Shown here piece after piece: positions 1 through 7,201 of a stretch of DNA of 38,635 nucleotides. The notes under the pieces are model-generated. The model was not told the DNA's origin. It saw only the letters and a list, made by a program, of their open reading frames with translations, and did not search any database. The position numbers and the translations under genes are program-made. Position 1 is the first letter of the stretch, and the number at the start of each line of letters is the position of its first letter. Source of the DNA: Deltaproteobacteria bacterium (GTDB lineage Bacteria; Desulfobacterota; GWC2-55-46); the NCBI GenBank assembly GCA_016234405.1, contig JACRCC010000053.1, positions 1-38,635 of the forward strand, in the 5' to 3' direction.

Positions 1-80
1 TGCTGACGGATGTCGCTAACGGAGCCGTTTACGTCAATGGAGTAAGAGTGAAAAAGGTCGAAATGGAGATAGCCGCCTGA
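1..80 (+). CDS. 3' end of an unidentified gene (partial)
   Basis: An open frame runs in from the left edge (codons from base 3) and stops at TGA 78-80, giving about 25 residues that end VKKVEMEIAA. It lies 48 bp upstream of the broken RelE-type toxin on the same strand, where the antitoxin normally sits, so it could be the C-terminus of that antitoxin. The fragment is too short to assign to a family, and even its coding status rests only on the open frame and its position. Confidence 0.35.
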   Translation, partial: LTDVANGAVYVNGVRVKKVEMEIAA

Positions 81-128
81 TGCCTATTTACACACCTATT
101 GACAAGACCTCACAATTATTAAAATAGA

Positions 129-400
129 ATGTGGAAAGTTGAGTATACAAAACGGTTTCTTAATGAACTCGTCAAATTACCCAAAGAAATACAGACTAAG
201 GCTGAAAAGATAGTTTTTAATGAATTACCCTCATCCAATCCCTTTGAACTCGGATATATTGAACGTATGACAGGGTATCCGGACAAATATAAAATCCGTT
301 TGGGAAATTACAGAATAGGCATCGCAATAGATAAGAACAATCAATAGTTATCTGTCAACGCATCGCGCATCGTAAAGACATTTACAAAATATTTCCATAG
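129..400 (+). pseudogene. RelE/ParE-type toxin, frameshifted near the 3' end
   Basis: The frame starting at ATG 129 encodes a RelE-like protein (MWKVEYTKRFLNELVKLP..., then ...YKIRLGNYRIGIAID) but stops at TAG 345-347 after 72 residues, short of the usual 85-90. Reading on from base 344 in the -1 frame gives IVICQRIAHRKDIYKIFP and a stop at 398-400. This is the expected RelE C-terminal strand with the HRKDIY motif, which carries residues important for mRNA cleavage in the family. One base therefore appears to have been lost near 343-346. No canonical X-XXY-YYZ slippery heptamer is visible, so decay or a sequencing error is more likely than programmed frameshifting. The product as encoded should lack activity. 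The gene closes 17 bp before the next start. Confidence 0.8.
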
Positions 401-417
401 GTTCTAAGGAGTAGATT

Positions 418-966
418 TTGGCCGCAAAACTGCCGCAATCAACAAAACTCCCTGCCCTTCTCGTATCCGTGCTCTTTGCACTCGCTGGCTGCATGTTCGT
501 AAGGCACCCGGGAAACGTGCCCGATATCGGTCTTGACAAGGTCGGCGCTCTCGATGGTAAATACTCTGTGGCGCTCATAAACGCCCAACCTGATTCAAAC
601 CTTCAACAAAAAGAGTATTTGGCGGCCATCTTAGGCTACGCATACGTAAACTATAACGAATGGACGGAGTTCTTCGTAAACTACTACTCGAACGAACTTA
701 AAAAAAGGGGCGTCAACGTAACATCCGACAGCCCGAACAAAATACTCGTCAAGCTTGACGGCTTCACGAATATCTTGGAGTCCTTCAAGAAGAAAACCAT
801 CATACACTTCCGGTTTTCAACTGCGGACGGAAAGATAATCAAGGAGATGTACGAGACGGACACCTCTGGTTTGGACCCGGGTCACGCATACGCCGGCGTC
901 ATATACCATACCGTTGAAAAACTCCTCAATGACTCTGACGTCCTCGACAGAATGAAGGCATACTGA
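418..966 (+). CDS. Hypothetical lipoprotein
   Basis: A 182-residue protein with a TTG start at 418, chosen because AAGGAG lies 6 nt upstream (406-411). The N-terminus is a lipoprotein signal: positive residues, a hydrophobic stretch (about residues 11-21), and a lipobox LAGC with the acceptor Cys at residue 25. The mature part is soluble, with a pattern of short strands and helices and no motif I recognise. It includes a segment rich in Tyr/Asn (AYVNYNEWTEFFVNYYSNEL) and one that reads like a surface beta-domain. It probably sits on the periplasmic face of the inner or outer membrane. Function unknown. It is a lone gene between the broken toxin and the convergent diguanylate cyclase. Confidence 0.75.
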   Translation: MAAKLPQSTKLPALLVSVLFALAGCMFVRHPGNVPDIGLDKVGALDGKYSVALINAQPDSNLQQKEYLAAILGYAYVNYNEWTEFFVNYYSNELKKRGVNVTSDSPNKILVKLDGFTNILESFKKKTIIHFRFSTADGKIIKEMYETDTSGLDPGHAYAGVIYHTVEKLLNDSDVLDRMKAY

Positions 967-1083
967 GGCAAGGCGTTTGCTTCATACTGTGTGCGTTTTT
1001 TACCTGTGGCGGCGGGAGTTTCCTCCTGCCTGCACGTATAAGGGCTTAGCGTCCGTGACCGTGTAAAAACGAATTCCTTTACG

Positions 1084-1104
1084 ATTCACGCTTCACGTTT
1101 CACG
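1084..1104. repeat. Three tandem 7-bp TTCACG words in the 967-1113 gap
   Basis: ATTCACG, CTTCACG and TTTCACG follow each other exactly, then GCCGTT. The same word (CGTGAAY on the other strand) recurs at 5911-5968, 7146-7187, 10231-10256, 25069-25170 and 32797-32824. The rest of the 967-1113 gap, between two convergent genes, holds nothing else I can name and no clear intrinsic terminator. Confidence 0.7.
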
Positions 1105-1113
1105 GCCGTTATT

Positions 1114-2523
1114 TCAGTTCCCGCCCGGCACCGGCGCCACGTAGATGGCGTTCCTTGAAATGTCCTTTGCCCTGTACATGGCCTTGTCGGCCATCTGAAG
1201 GAGTTCCTTCTTGTCTCTTGTGTGTATCGGATAGGTGGCCACGCCTATCGAGGCCGTTATCCTTACGTTGAGGCCGTCCTCCTCGAGGAAGGTCTTGTCC
1301 TCGATGGAGCTTCGTATCCTCTCGGCCACGCGCAGTGACACGTCGTAGTCCGCGTCCACGAGCACCACCACGAACTCGTCCCCCCCGTATCTTATCACGG
1401 TGTCAACCTCGCGCACGGCCTTCAATATCACCCTTGAGACGTCCACGAGCACCTTGCTGCCGGCCAAGTGGTCGTTCCTGTCGTTCACCTGTTTGAAATT
1501 GTCGAGGTCCACGAAAAGAACGGTAAGCGGCATCAAGAGCCTGTCGGCCCTCTTCAACTCCTTGTCGAGCGCCGCGTCGAGATATTTGCTGTTGTAGAGA
1601 TTGGTGAGGCTGTCGAGGAAGGCGAGTCCCTTGGCCTCGGCGTATTGGCGAGCATTGTGGAAGGCCTGCGCCGCGTGCTCAGCGATGAACCCGGCGTTAT
1701 TTATCTCACGGACGCCGTACTCGTTTTTATTCCTCTTGCTGAGAAGGAAAAGAAAACCAGTGGGGGTCTGCCCATTTGTCCCCTCAGGAAGAATAAGCGG
1801 GGCGAGCAAAAACGAATTATACGCCATAGCCGCAGTGCCGGCCGACCGTTTGAGGTCGGCGCTCGGAACTACGGTTATGTTCCTGACGGCGCGCAGTTCG
1901 TTCTCGTAGCTCTTCCTGAAGACCTCGACTATCTCCTCGGCAGCGTCCGTGCCTATGTGGCGCGCGGCGGTTATCTCGAGCTTTTTCGCCTCGGCGTCGA
2001 AAAAAACGACTATCCCCGCGTCCGCCGGGACTATCTGTAAAAGCGCATCGAGGGAAATATTGTAGAGTTTGTTGATGTCAATGGTGGCGGTTATGACTTT
2101 ACTTACCTCGAAGAGTTTAAGAGACATCCTCATCTCGGTATTTTCCTCGAGGAGCTTTCTCTTCTCCATGCAGGCCGTAACGGTGTGGACGAGTTCTTCT
2201 TCGGTAAAGGGCTTTCTTACGTAGTCGTATGCCCCGTTTTTGAGCGCCTCTATCGCGGTCTCGATGGTGCCGTGACCCGTTATGACTATGACGTCTATGA
2301 GGGCGTTTATCTGTTTTGCGTTCCTGATAACGTCAAGGCCGTTCATGTCCGGCATCACGAGGTCGGTTATGACGATGTCAACTGTCTCGTTCTCGACGCG
2401 GTTGATAGCCTCGGCGCCGGACGCGGCGGTTTGGACGAAAAAACCGTTATTGGTGAGGACGTCGAGACAGAGCGTCCTGAAAAAAGCGTCGTCGTCCACT
2501 ACGAGGATATTGCCTTTGTGCAT
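1114..2523 (-). CDS. Response regulator-GAF-like-GGDEF diguanylate cyclase
   Basis: A 469-residue cytoplasmic signalling protein. Residues 1-120 are a receiver domain with the acidic pocket (VVDDD, residues 8-12), phospho-acceptor Asp54 (ITDLVMPDMNG), the conserved Thr (ITGHGT) and Lys (VRKPF). The middle (about 150-310) looks GAF-like. The C-terminus is a GGDEF domain with the GGDEF signature at 380-384, so it should make cyclic di-GMP from two GTP. An inhibitory I-site RxxD (REVD, 371-374) lies exactly five residues before GGDEF, predicting product feedback. The start at 2523 is preferred over an in-frame upstream one at 2589 because GGAG sits 5 nt before it and the receiver fold begins there. 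A TTGACA promoter lies just upstream. No partner histidine kinase is in the window. Confidence 0.93.
   Translation of the reverse strand: MHKGNILVVDDDAFFRTLCLDVLTNNGFFVQTAASGAEAINRVENETVDIVITDLVMPDMNGLDVIRNAKQINALIDVIVITGHGTIETAIEALKNGAYDYVRKPFTEEELVHTVTACMEKRKLLEENTEMRMSLKLFEVSKVITATIDINKLYNISLDALLQIVPADAGIVVFFDAEAKKLEITAARHIGTDAAEEIVEVFRKSYENELRAVRNITVVPSADLKRSAGTAAMAYNSFLLAPLILPEGTNGQTPTGFLFLLSKRNKNEYGVREINNAGFIAEHAAQAFHNARQYAEAKGLAFLDSLTNLYNSKYLDAALDKELKRADRLLMPLTVLFVDLDNFKQVNDRNDHLAGSKVLVDVSRVILKAVREVDTVIRYGGDEFVVVLVDADYDVSLRVAERIRSSIEDKTFLEEDGLNVRITASIGVATYPIHTRDKKELLQMADKAMYRAKDISRNAIYVAPVPGGN
1762..1783. repeat. REP-like imperfect palindrome inside the GGDEF gene
   Basis: GGGGGTCTGCCC-ATTTG-TCCCC resembles the widespread bacterial palindromes built on GGGGTCTG...GTCCCC. 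On the coding strand it gives PEGTNGQTPTG, a polar loop between predicted strands of the GAF-like domain. A single copy, and the resemblance is by eye only. Confidence 0.35.
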
Positions 2524-2560
2524 ACCGTCTCCGTCCGAGGAATACTTACACGGTTTACTT

Positions 2561-2589
2561 AAATTAGCAAAATACCGCTTTAATGTCAA
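2561..2589 (-). promoter_or_regulatory. Sigma-70-type promoter of the diguanylate cyclase gene
   Basis: On the minus strand, a perfect -35 TTGACA (2589-2584) is followed after 17 nt by TAATTT (2566-2561), a partial -10. Transcription would start near 2554 and leave a leader of about 30 nt carrying the GGAG ribosome site. Confidence 0.5.
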
Positions 2590-2641
2590 CCGTATGAGCG
2601 CTTAAGCCGTCCGGCTGCGTCCTTGACCCCAAAACCAGGCT

Positions 2642-4930
2642 ATGCTAAGGTTTTACCGGATGCAAAAATTCTTATTTATGGCGATGAAATCCCCGCAGGC
2701 GGAAGGTTTTTTGAAAAGACCGGTTTTCACGGCCTTCTTGACCTTATTCGCGGCTTTTTTCATACTCGCCCCTGTTGGCTGCTCGCCCAATAACCCATAC
2801 AGGTCAACGGATAAGGGTAAAGACATCTTCTACACCACGTTCAACGAGCCGCCCAAGCACCTCGACCCTGCGCGCTCCTACTCCTCCGACGAATACGACA
2901 TCATCGCCCTGATATACGAGCCTCCGCTTCAATACCATTACCTCAAAAGGCCCTACACGGTAATACCGCTTACCGCAGAAAAACTCCCAACTCCGGCCTA
3001 CTACGCCAAGACCGGGGCGCGGCTGCCCCAAGACGCTCCGCCGGAAAAGGTAGAAAAGGCCGTATATGAGATAAAGCTCAAAAAGGGTATCTTATACGAA
3101 CCCCATCCGGCCTTCGCAAAAAGACAGGATGGCGCGCCGTCCTACTCTTCGGTTTCGGACGCAACGCTCGAGGGAATATCCGAGGCGCGGGACTTCCCCT
3201 TAAAAGGCACGCGGGAACTCACGGCCGACGACTACATCTACCAAATAAAGCGTCTTGCAGACCCTCAATTGGAAAGCCCGATATTCTCCATTATCGAAAG
3301 ATACGTCCTTGGTTTGACCGAATACTCTCAAGCCCTCAAGGACGACTTGGACGCTGTGCGCAAAAAGAGAAAAGAGACCGCAGGGCCGTCCTATAACCGG
3401 GATACGGACGAAAAGGAAAACCCGATAATCCTCGACTACGGCAGGCACGAGCTGCCCGGGGTGGAAAAGGTGGACGCCTACACCTATAAGATTATCCTCA
3501 AGACAAAATACCCGCAGTTCATATACTGGCTGACGCTGCCGTTTTTCTCGCCCATGCCGATTGAGGCTGACCTCTTTTACAAACAGGCTGCCCTGATGAA
3601 AAAAAACATCACGCTCGACCGCTTCCCGGTGGGCACGGGCCCTTACAGGATGGGCGTCTTCAGACCCAACATGGAGATGGTTCTTGCTAAAAACGAAAAC
3701 TTCCATGAGGAGTTCTATCCGTCCGAGGGAGAACCTGAAGACGAAAAGGCTGGACTTTTAAGAGACGCGGGCAAAAGGCTGCCCTTCATGGAAAGGCTCG
3801 TCTTCAAGCTCGAAAAAGAGGCCATACCGAGGTGGAACAAATTTCTGCAGGGCTACTACGATAACTCTGGGCTAACGTCCGACAGCTTTGATCAGGCCAT
3901 CACCTTCGGAGCGGCAGGGAAGGCGGAGCTTACGGAATTTATGAAAGACAAGGGCATAAGGCTCCTCACCGCCGTGCGTCCGGCGACTTATTATTCCGGG
4001 TTTAACATGCTCGACGACGCGGTGGGCGGAGGGGGCGCTAAGAGGCAAAAGCTCCGTCAGGCCATATCCATCGCGCTGGACTTCGAGGAATACATAGAGA
4101 TATTCAACAACGGCAGGGGCATCCCGGCCATGTCCGTGGTGCCGTCCGGCATATTCGGCTACGACGGCGGCGCAATAAATCCCTACGTCTATACGTTGGA
4201 CACAGGCCGCAAAAGGCCGGTGAGAAGAACCATCGAATACGCAAAAAGGCTGCTAACCGAGGCCGGATACCCGGAAGGCCGGGACTCCAACGGGGCGCCC
4301 CTCATCGTCACATTCGACAACCCGTGGACAGGGGCTGACACGGCCCCGGTGATAAACTGGTATATAAAGAGGTTTAAACTCCTCGGCATCCAGTTGGAGA
4401 ACCGCACCACGGACTACAACAGATTTCAGGAAAAGATGCGCAAGGGCAACTTCCAGTTTTTTTCGTGGGGCTGGAACGCGGATTATCCCGACCCTGAGAA
4501 CTTTCTATTTCTCCTTGCGAGCGCAAACGGCAAGGTCAAATTCGGCGGGGAAAACGTCTCGAACTATACAAACCCGGACTACGACCGGCTCTTCAGGCAG
4601 ATGGAGAACATGGACAACGGGGCGGAACGCCTCAGGATAATAAAAGAGATGATTGCCATGATTCAGAAAGATTCGCCGTGGGTCTGGGGATACCACCCGG
4701 TGGTCTTCGGCCTTTTTCATCAGTGGGTGGAAAACGTAAAATTCAACCCGATGGCAAATAACGCGGTGAAGTACTTAAGACTCAACGCAGGGGCGCGCTC
4801 TTTGCTGCGCGGCGCATGGAACGGCCCGGTAGTCTGGCCGGTCTTCGCCCTCATAGCCGCTCTCGCGGTAATAACCCTGCCCGTCGTAATATCCGTAAGG
4901 AAACGCGCGGCGCGGAAAAGGAACGGATAG
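2642..4930 (+). CDS. Peptide ABC transporter substrate-binding protein (SBP family 5)
   Basis: A 762-residue extracellular solute-binding protein of the OppA/DppA type. It should capture peptides or similar ligands in the periplasm and deliver them to the permeases encoded next. The N-terminus has a hydrophobic signal ending in a loose lipobox (APVGC, about residue 47), so it is probably a lipoprotein. Family-typical segments are FNEPPKHLDPARSYSSDEY near the start, VGTGPYRMGVF in the middle, and WGWNADYPDPENFLF late in the chain. It is larger than the usual 520-600 residues, and its last 33 residues form a hydrophobic helix followed by RKRAARKR, so it may be anchored at both ends. The start is uncertain: ATGs at 2660, 2678 and 2684 are in frame, and 2660 has AAGG 11 nt upstream. 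It overlaps the next gene by 1 nt. Confidence 0.92.
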   Translation: MLRFYRMQKFLFMAMKSPQAEGFLKRPVFTAFLTLFAAFFILAPVGCSPNNPYRSTDKGKDIFYTTFNEPPKHLDPARSYSSDEYDIIALIYEPPLQYHYLKRPYTVIPLTAEKLPTPAYYAKTGARLPQDAPPEKVEKAVYEIKLKKGILYEPHPAFAKRQDGAPSYSSVSDATLEGISEARDFPLKGTRELTADDYIYQIKRLADPQLESPIFSIIERYVLGLTEYSQALKDDLDAVRKKRKETAGPSYNRDTDEKENPIILDYGRHELPGVEKVDAYTYKIILKTKYPQFIYWLTLPFFSPMPIEADLFYKQAALMKKNITLDRFPVGTGPYRMGVFRPNMEMVLAKNENFHEEFYPSEGEPEDEKAGLLRDAGKRLPFMERLVFKLEKEAIPRWNKFLQGYYDNSGLTSDSFDQAITFGAAGKAELTEFMKDKGIRLLTAVRPATYYSGFNMLDDAVGGGGAKRQKLRQAISIALDFEEYIEIFNNGRGIPAMSVVPSGIFGYDGGAINPYVYTLDTGRKRPVRRTIEYAKRLLTEAGYPEGRDSNGAPLIVTFDNPWTGADTAPVINWYIKRFKLLGIQLENRTTDYNRFQEKMRKGNFQFFSWGWNADYPDPENFLFLLASANGKVKFGGENVSNYTNPDYDRLFRQMENMDNGAERLRIIKEMIAMIQKDSPWVWGYHPVVFGLFHQWVENVKFNPMANNAVKYLRLNAGARSLLRGAWNGPVVWPVFALIAALAVITLPVVISVRKRAARKRNG

Positions 4931-5910
4931 TGCTCACATACGTCATAAGGCGCATACTATACGCGATACCCATCGTCATAGGCGTCAACGTGCTCACGGC
5001 CCTTCTTTTCTTTTACGTCAACACGCCGGACGACATGGCGCGGAAGATCCTCGGGGAAAAAAACGTAACGCCTGAGGCCGTTGCGAACTGGAAGGCGGAG
5101 CACGGATACAACCTGCCCTCTTTCATAAACGCGAAAGAGTCCGGCGCAAAGGTCTTGACCGAGACCGTCTTCTTCCAAAAATCCATCCCCCTTCTATGGC
5201 TCGACTTCGGACGCTCGGACAGGAATAACATTGACATAGGCACGGAGATAAAGTCGCGCATCTGGCCGTCGCTCGCCGTAAGCGTGCCCATGTTTATGGC
5301 CGGGCTGATTGTGGAGGTTTTTTTCGCCATGATGCTCGCCTACTACAGGGGCACGTATCTCGACGTCTGGGGGATGGTCATGAGCGTGGTGATGATGTCT
5401 GTGTCAACGCTGTTCTATATCATCGGCGGCCAGTTCCTGCTCGGAAAAGCGCTGCGGATATTCCCGATATCCGGCTACGACACCGGGGTCTATTCGCTTA
5501 AATTCCTCATCCTGCCGGTCATAATCGGCGTCATAGGCGGGGCCGGCGCAGGGGTGAGGTTTTATAGAACGGTTTTTCTCGAGGAGATGGGCAAAGACTA
5601 CATACGCACGGCGCGGGCAAAGGGCCTGCCTGAGGGCAAGGTCTTATTCAAACACGCGCTGAAAAACGCCATGATACCGGTGCTGACTAACGTCGTGGTG
5701 TCCATCCCGTTTCTCTTCTACGGGAGTCTCATAATGGAGACGTTTTTCTCCATACCGGGGCTGGGCAACTTCACGATAGACGCCATACAGTCGCAGGATT
5801 TCGCCATCGTAAGGTCAATGGTATACCTCGGCTCCATACTCTATATTGTCGGACTCATATTGACTGACATAAGCTACACGCTCGTTGATCCGAGGGTGAG
5901 GCTGAAATAA
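4930..5910 (+). CDS. Peptide ABC transporter permease, OppB/DppB type
   Basis: A 326-residue inner-membrane permease forming half of the peptide translocation channel. The N-terminus is the classic LTYVIRRILYAIPIVIGVNVLT helix of DppB/OppB proteins, and about five further hydrophobic segments follow. The cytoplasmic EAA loop that docks on the ATPase is visible (ARAKGLPEGKVLFKHALKNA), as is the PVLTNVV helix after it. I chose the GTG at 4930 because it shares its G with the TAG stop of the binding-protein gene and has AAGGAA 6 nt upstream. An open frame extends 114 bp further upstream, but that part lies inside the preceding gene. Co-transcribed with both neighbours. Confidence 0.93.
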   Translation: MLTYVIRRILYAIPIVIGVNVLTALLFFYVNTPDDMARKILGEKNVTPEAVANWKAEHGYNLPSFINAKESGAKVLTETVFFQKSIPLLWLDFGRSDRNNIDIGTEIKSRIWPSLAVSVPMFMAGLIVEVFFAMMLAYYRGTYLDVWGMVMSVVMMSVSTLFYIIGGQFLLGKALRIFPISGYDTGVYSLKFLILPVIIGVIGGAGAGVRFYRTVFLEEMGKDYIRTARAKGLPEGKVLFKHALKNAMIPVLTNVVVSIPFLFYGSLIMETFFSIPGLGNFTIDAIQSQDFAIVRSMVYLGSILYIVGLILTDISYTLVDPRVRLK

Positions 5911-5968
5911 CGGCCGTGAACCGTGAGACGTAACGGCCGTGAACCGATTCACGATAACGGTCTTTAAA
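5911..5968. repeat. CGTGAAC-word repeat between the two permease genes
   Basis: The 62-bp gap holds CCGTGAACCGTGA, then CCGTGAACC and GATTCACGAT, with CGGCCGTGAACC present twice (5911 and 5934). These are the same 7-8 nt words seen in other gaps. Inverted segments (GTGAACC against GATTCAC) allow a hairpin inside the transporter operon. Confidence 0.7.
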
Positions 5969-5972
5969 AACT

Positions 5973-7145
5973 ATGCCGGTAATACTCTCAACGGACCTTA
6001 TAGTCTACTTCGTCGTTTCCGCGGCGCTCTACTTCGGCCTCTCGGCCCGCAATGACGGCAGGGCGCGGGAGGTGTGGTTTGAGATACGAAAAAACAAACT
6101 CGCCCTGGCCTCCATGTGCGTCCTTTGCCTGTACGGGGCCGCGGCAATGGCCGACAGCATCCGCTTCCGTGACGCGCTTGTGGACGAAAAAGGCGCCCCG
6201 GTGGTCTCTTCCGACGGCGCCGTTCTTTACAGCCCCCAACCCCTCTCCCTCCTTGACAGGGCGCTGCCCGGCATGAGGGGCAACTCGGAGAAGACCTACT
6301 CCGCTCCGTTCTCCGATAGGCTTTTCGTAAAAGAGACGATGGAGACGCCTGACGGCAGAGTGGTAAGGGACTACCCGTTGTTAAAGCACCCTCACGACCA
6401 CGCTCTCGGCACGGACAGGATCGGCGCAGACATCCTATTTACGGCCTTGAAGGGTGTGCGCACGGCAATCGTAATCGGGACGGGCGCGACCGTGGTAATC
6501 ATCCCCTTTGCGATATTCTTCGGCGTAATAGCCGGGTACTTCGGCGGGTTCGCCGATGACGCGGTCCAGTACGTCTATACGACTTTGGCCTCCATCCCCG
6601 GCGTGCTTTTGATAGTCTCCTTCATGCTCCTCTTCGGCAGCCGGGGCTATCAGGGAGGCGTGGTCGCCGCTAAAGACGCGGTATTGGCGGTCTTTGTCCC
6701 CAACGACCGCCTCTTCTGGCTCTGCCTCATACTCGGCATAACCTCGTGGACGGATCTGTGCAGACTCATAAGAGGCGAGACCCTGAAACTCAGGGAAATG
6801 GATTACGTGCAGGCATCGCTGGCCTTCGGGTCGAGCCGCATGAGGGTCATCTACACCCATATAGTCCCCAACCTCATGCACCTTGTCCTTATAACGTTCG
6901 TATTGCAGTTCAGCGGACTCGTGCTCGCGGAATCGGTCTTAAGCTACATAGGCATCGGCGTAGGCCCGCAGACGGCAAGCTGGGGCAACATGATAAACGC
7001 CTCAAGGCTCGAGCTCTCCCGCGAACCAGTCGTCTGGTGGAACCTGCTCGGCGCGTTCGTCTTCATGTTCGCGCTCGTCCTGCCCGCCAACGTCTTCGGC
7101 GACGCGGTGAGAGACGCCCTTGACCCGAGGCTCAGGAACAGGTAA
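5973..7145 (+). CDS. Peptide ABC transporter permease, OppC/DppC type
   Basis: A 390-residue inner-membrane permease and partner of the preceding one. The first helix (LIVYFVVSAALYFGL, residues 8-22) precedes the usual OppC N-terminal motif (WFEIRKNKLALASMCVL). A periplasmic stretch of roughly 90 residues ends in HALGTDRIGADILFTALKGV, the hallmark HxLGTDxxGRD-like motif of DppC proteins. The transmembrane core and the EAA loop (ASLAFGSSRMRVIYTHIVPN) follow. The extra N-terminal helix makes it longer than the usual 300 residues. The ATG at 5973 has no strong ribosome site, so its translation may depend on coupling or on the upstream repeat structure. Confidence 0.92.
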   Translation: MPVILSTDLIVYFVVSAALYFGLSARNDGRAREVWFEIRKNKLALASMCVLCLYGAAAMADSIRFRDALVDEKGAPVVSSDGAVLYSPQPLSLLDRALPGMRGNSEKTYSAPFSDRLFVKETMETPDGRVVRDYPLLKHPHDHALGTDRIGADILFTALKGVRTAIVIGTGATVVIIPFAIFFGVIAGYFGGFADDAVQYVYTTLASIPGVLLIVSFMLLFGSRGYQGGVVAAKDAVLAVFVPNDRLFWLCLILGITSWTDLCRLIRGETLKLREMDYVQASLAFGSSRMRVIYTHIVPNLMHLVLITFVLQFSGLVLAESVLSYIGIGVGPQTASWGNMINASRLELSREPVVWWNLLGAFVFMFALVLPANVFGDAVRDALDPRLRNR

Positions 7146-7187
7146 CGATCGTGAGACGATTCACGGCCGTTACGACTCACGGCCGTA
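7146..7187. repeat. TCACGGCCGT-word repeat before the ATPase gene
   Basis: GATCGTGAGACGATTCACGGCCGTTACGACTCACGGCCGT has CACGGCCGT twice plus the inverted CGTGAG. An in-frame GTG at 7151 lies inside it, so the longer version of the ATPase frame is translated repeat and was rejected as the start. Confidence 0.65.
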
Positions 7188-7201
7188 TTGAGGTACAAAA
7201 A

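Noticed and set aside
99-125. TTGACA...TAAAAT before the toxin gene
   Set aside because: Spacer of only 15 nt, and transcription would start at or after the ATG, so I do not call it a promoter.
4484-4500. GGATTATCCC-like string in the binding-protein gene
   Set aside because: It encodes the conserved NADYPDPEN motif of SBP family 5, so it is not counted as a palindrome copy.
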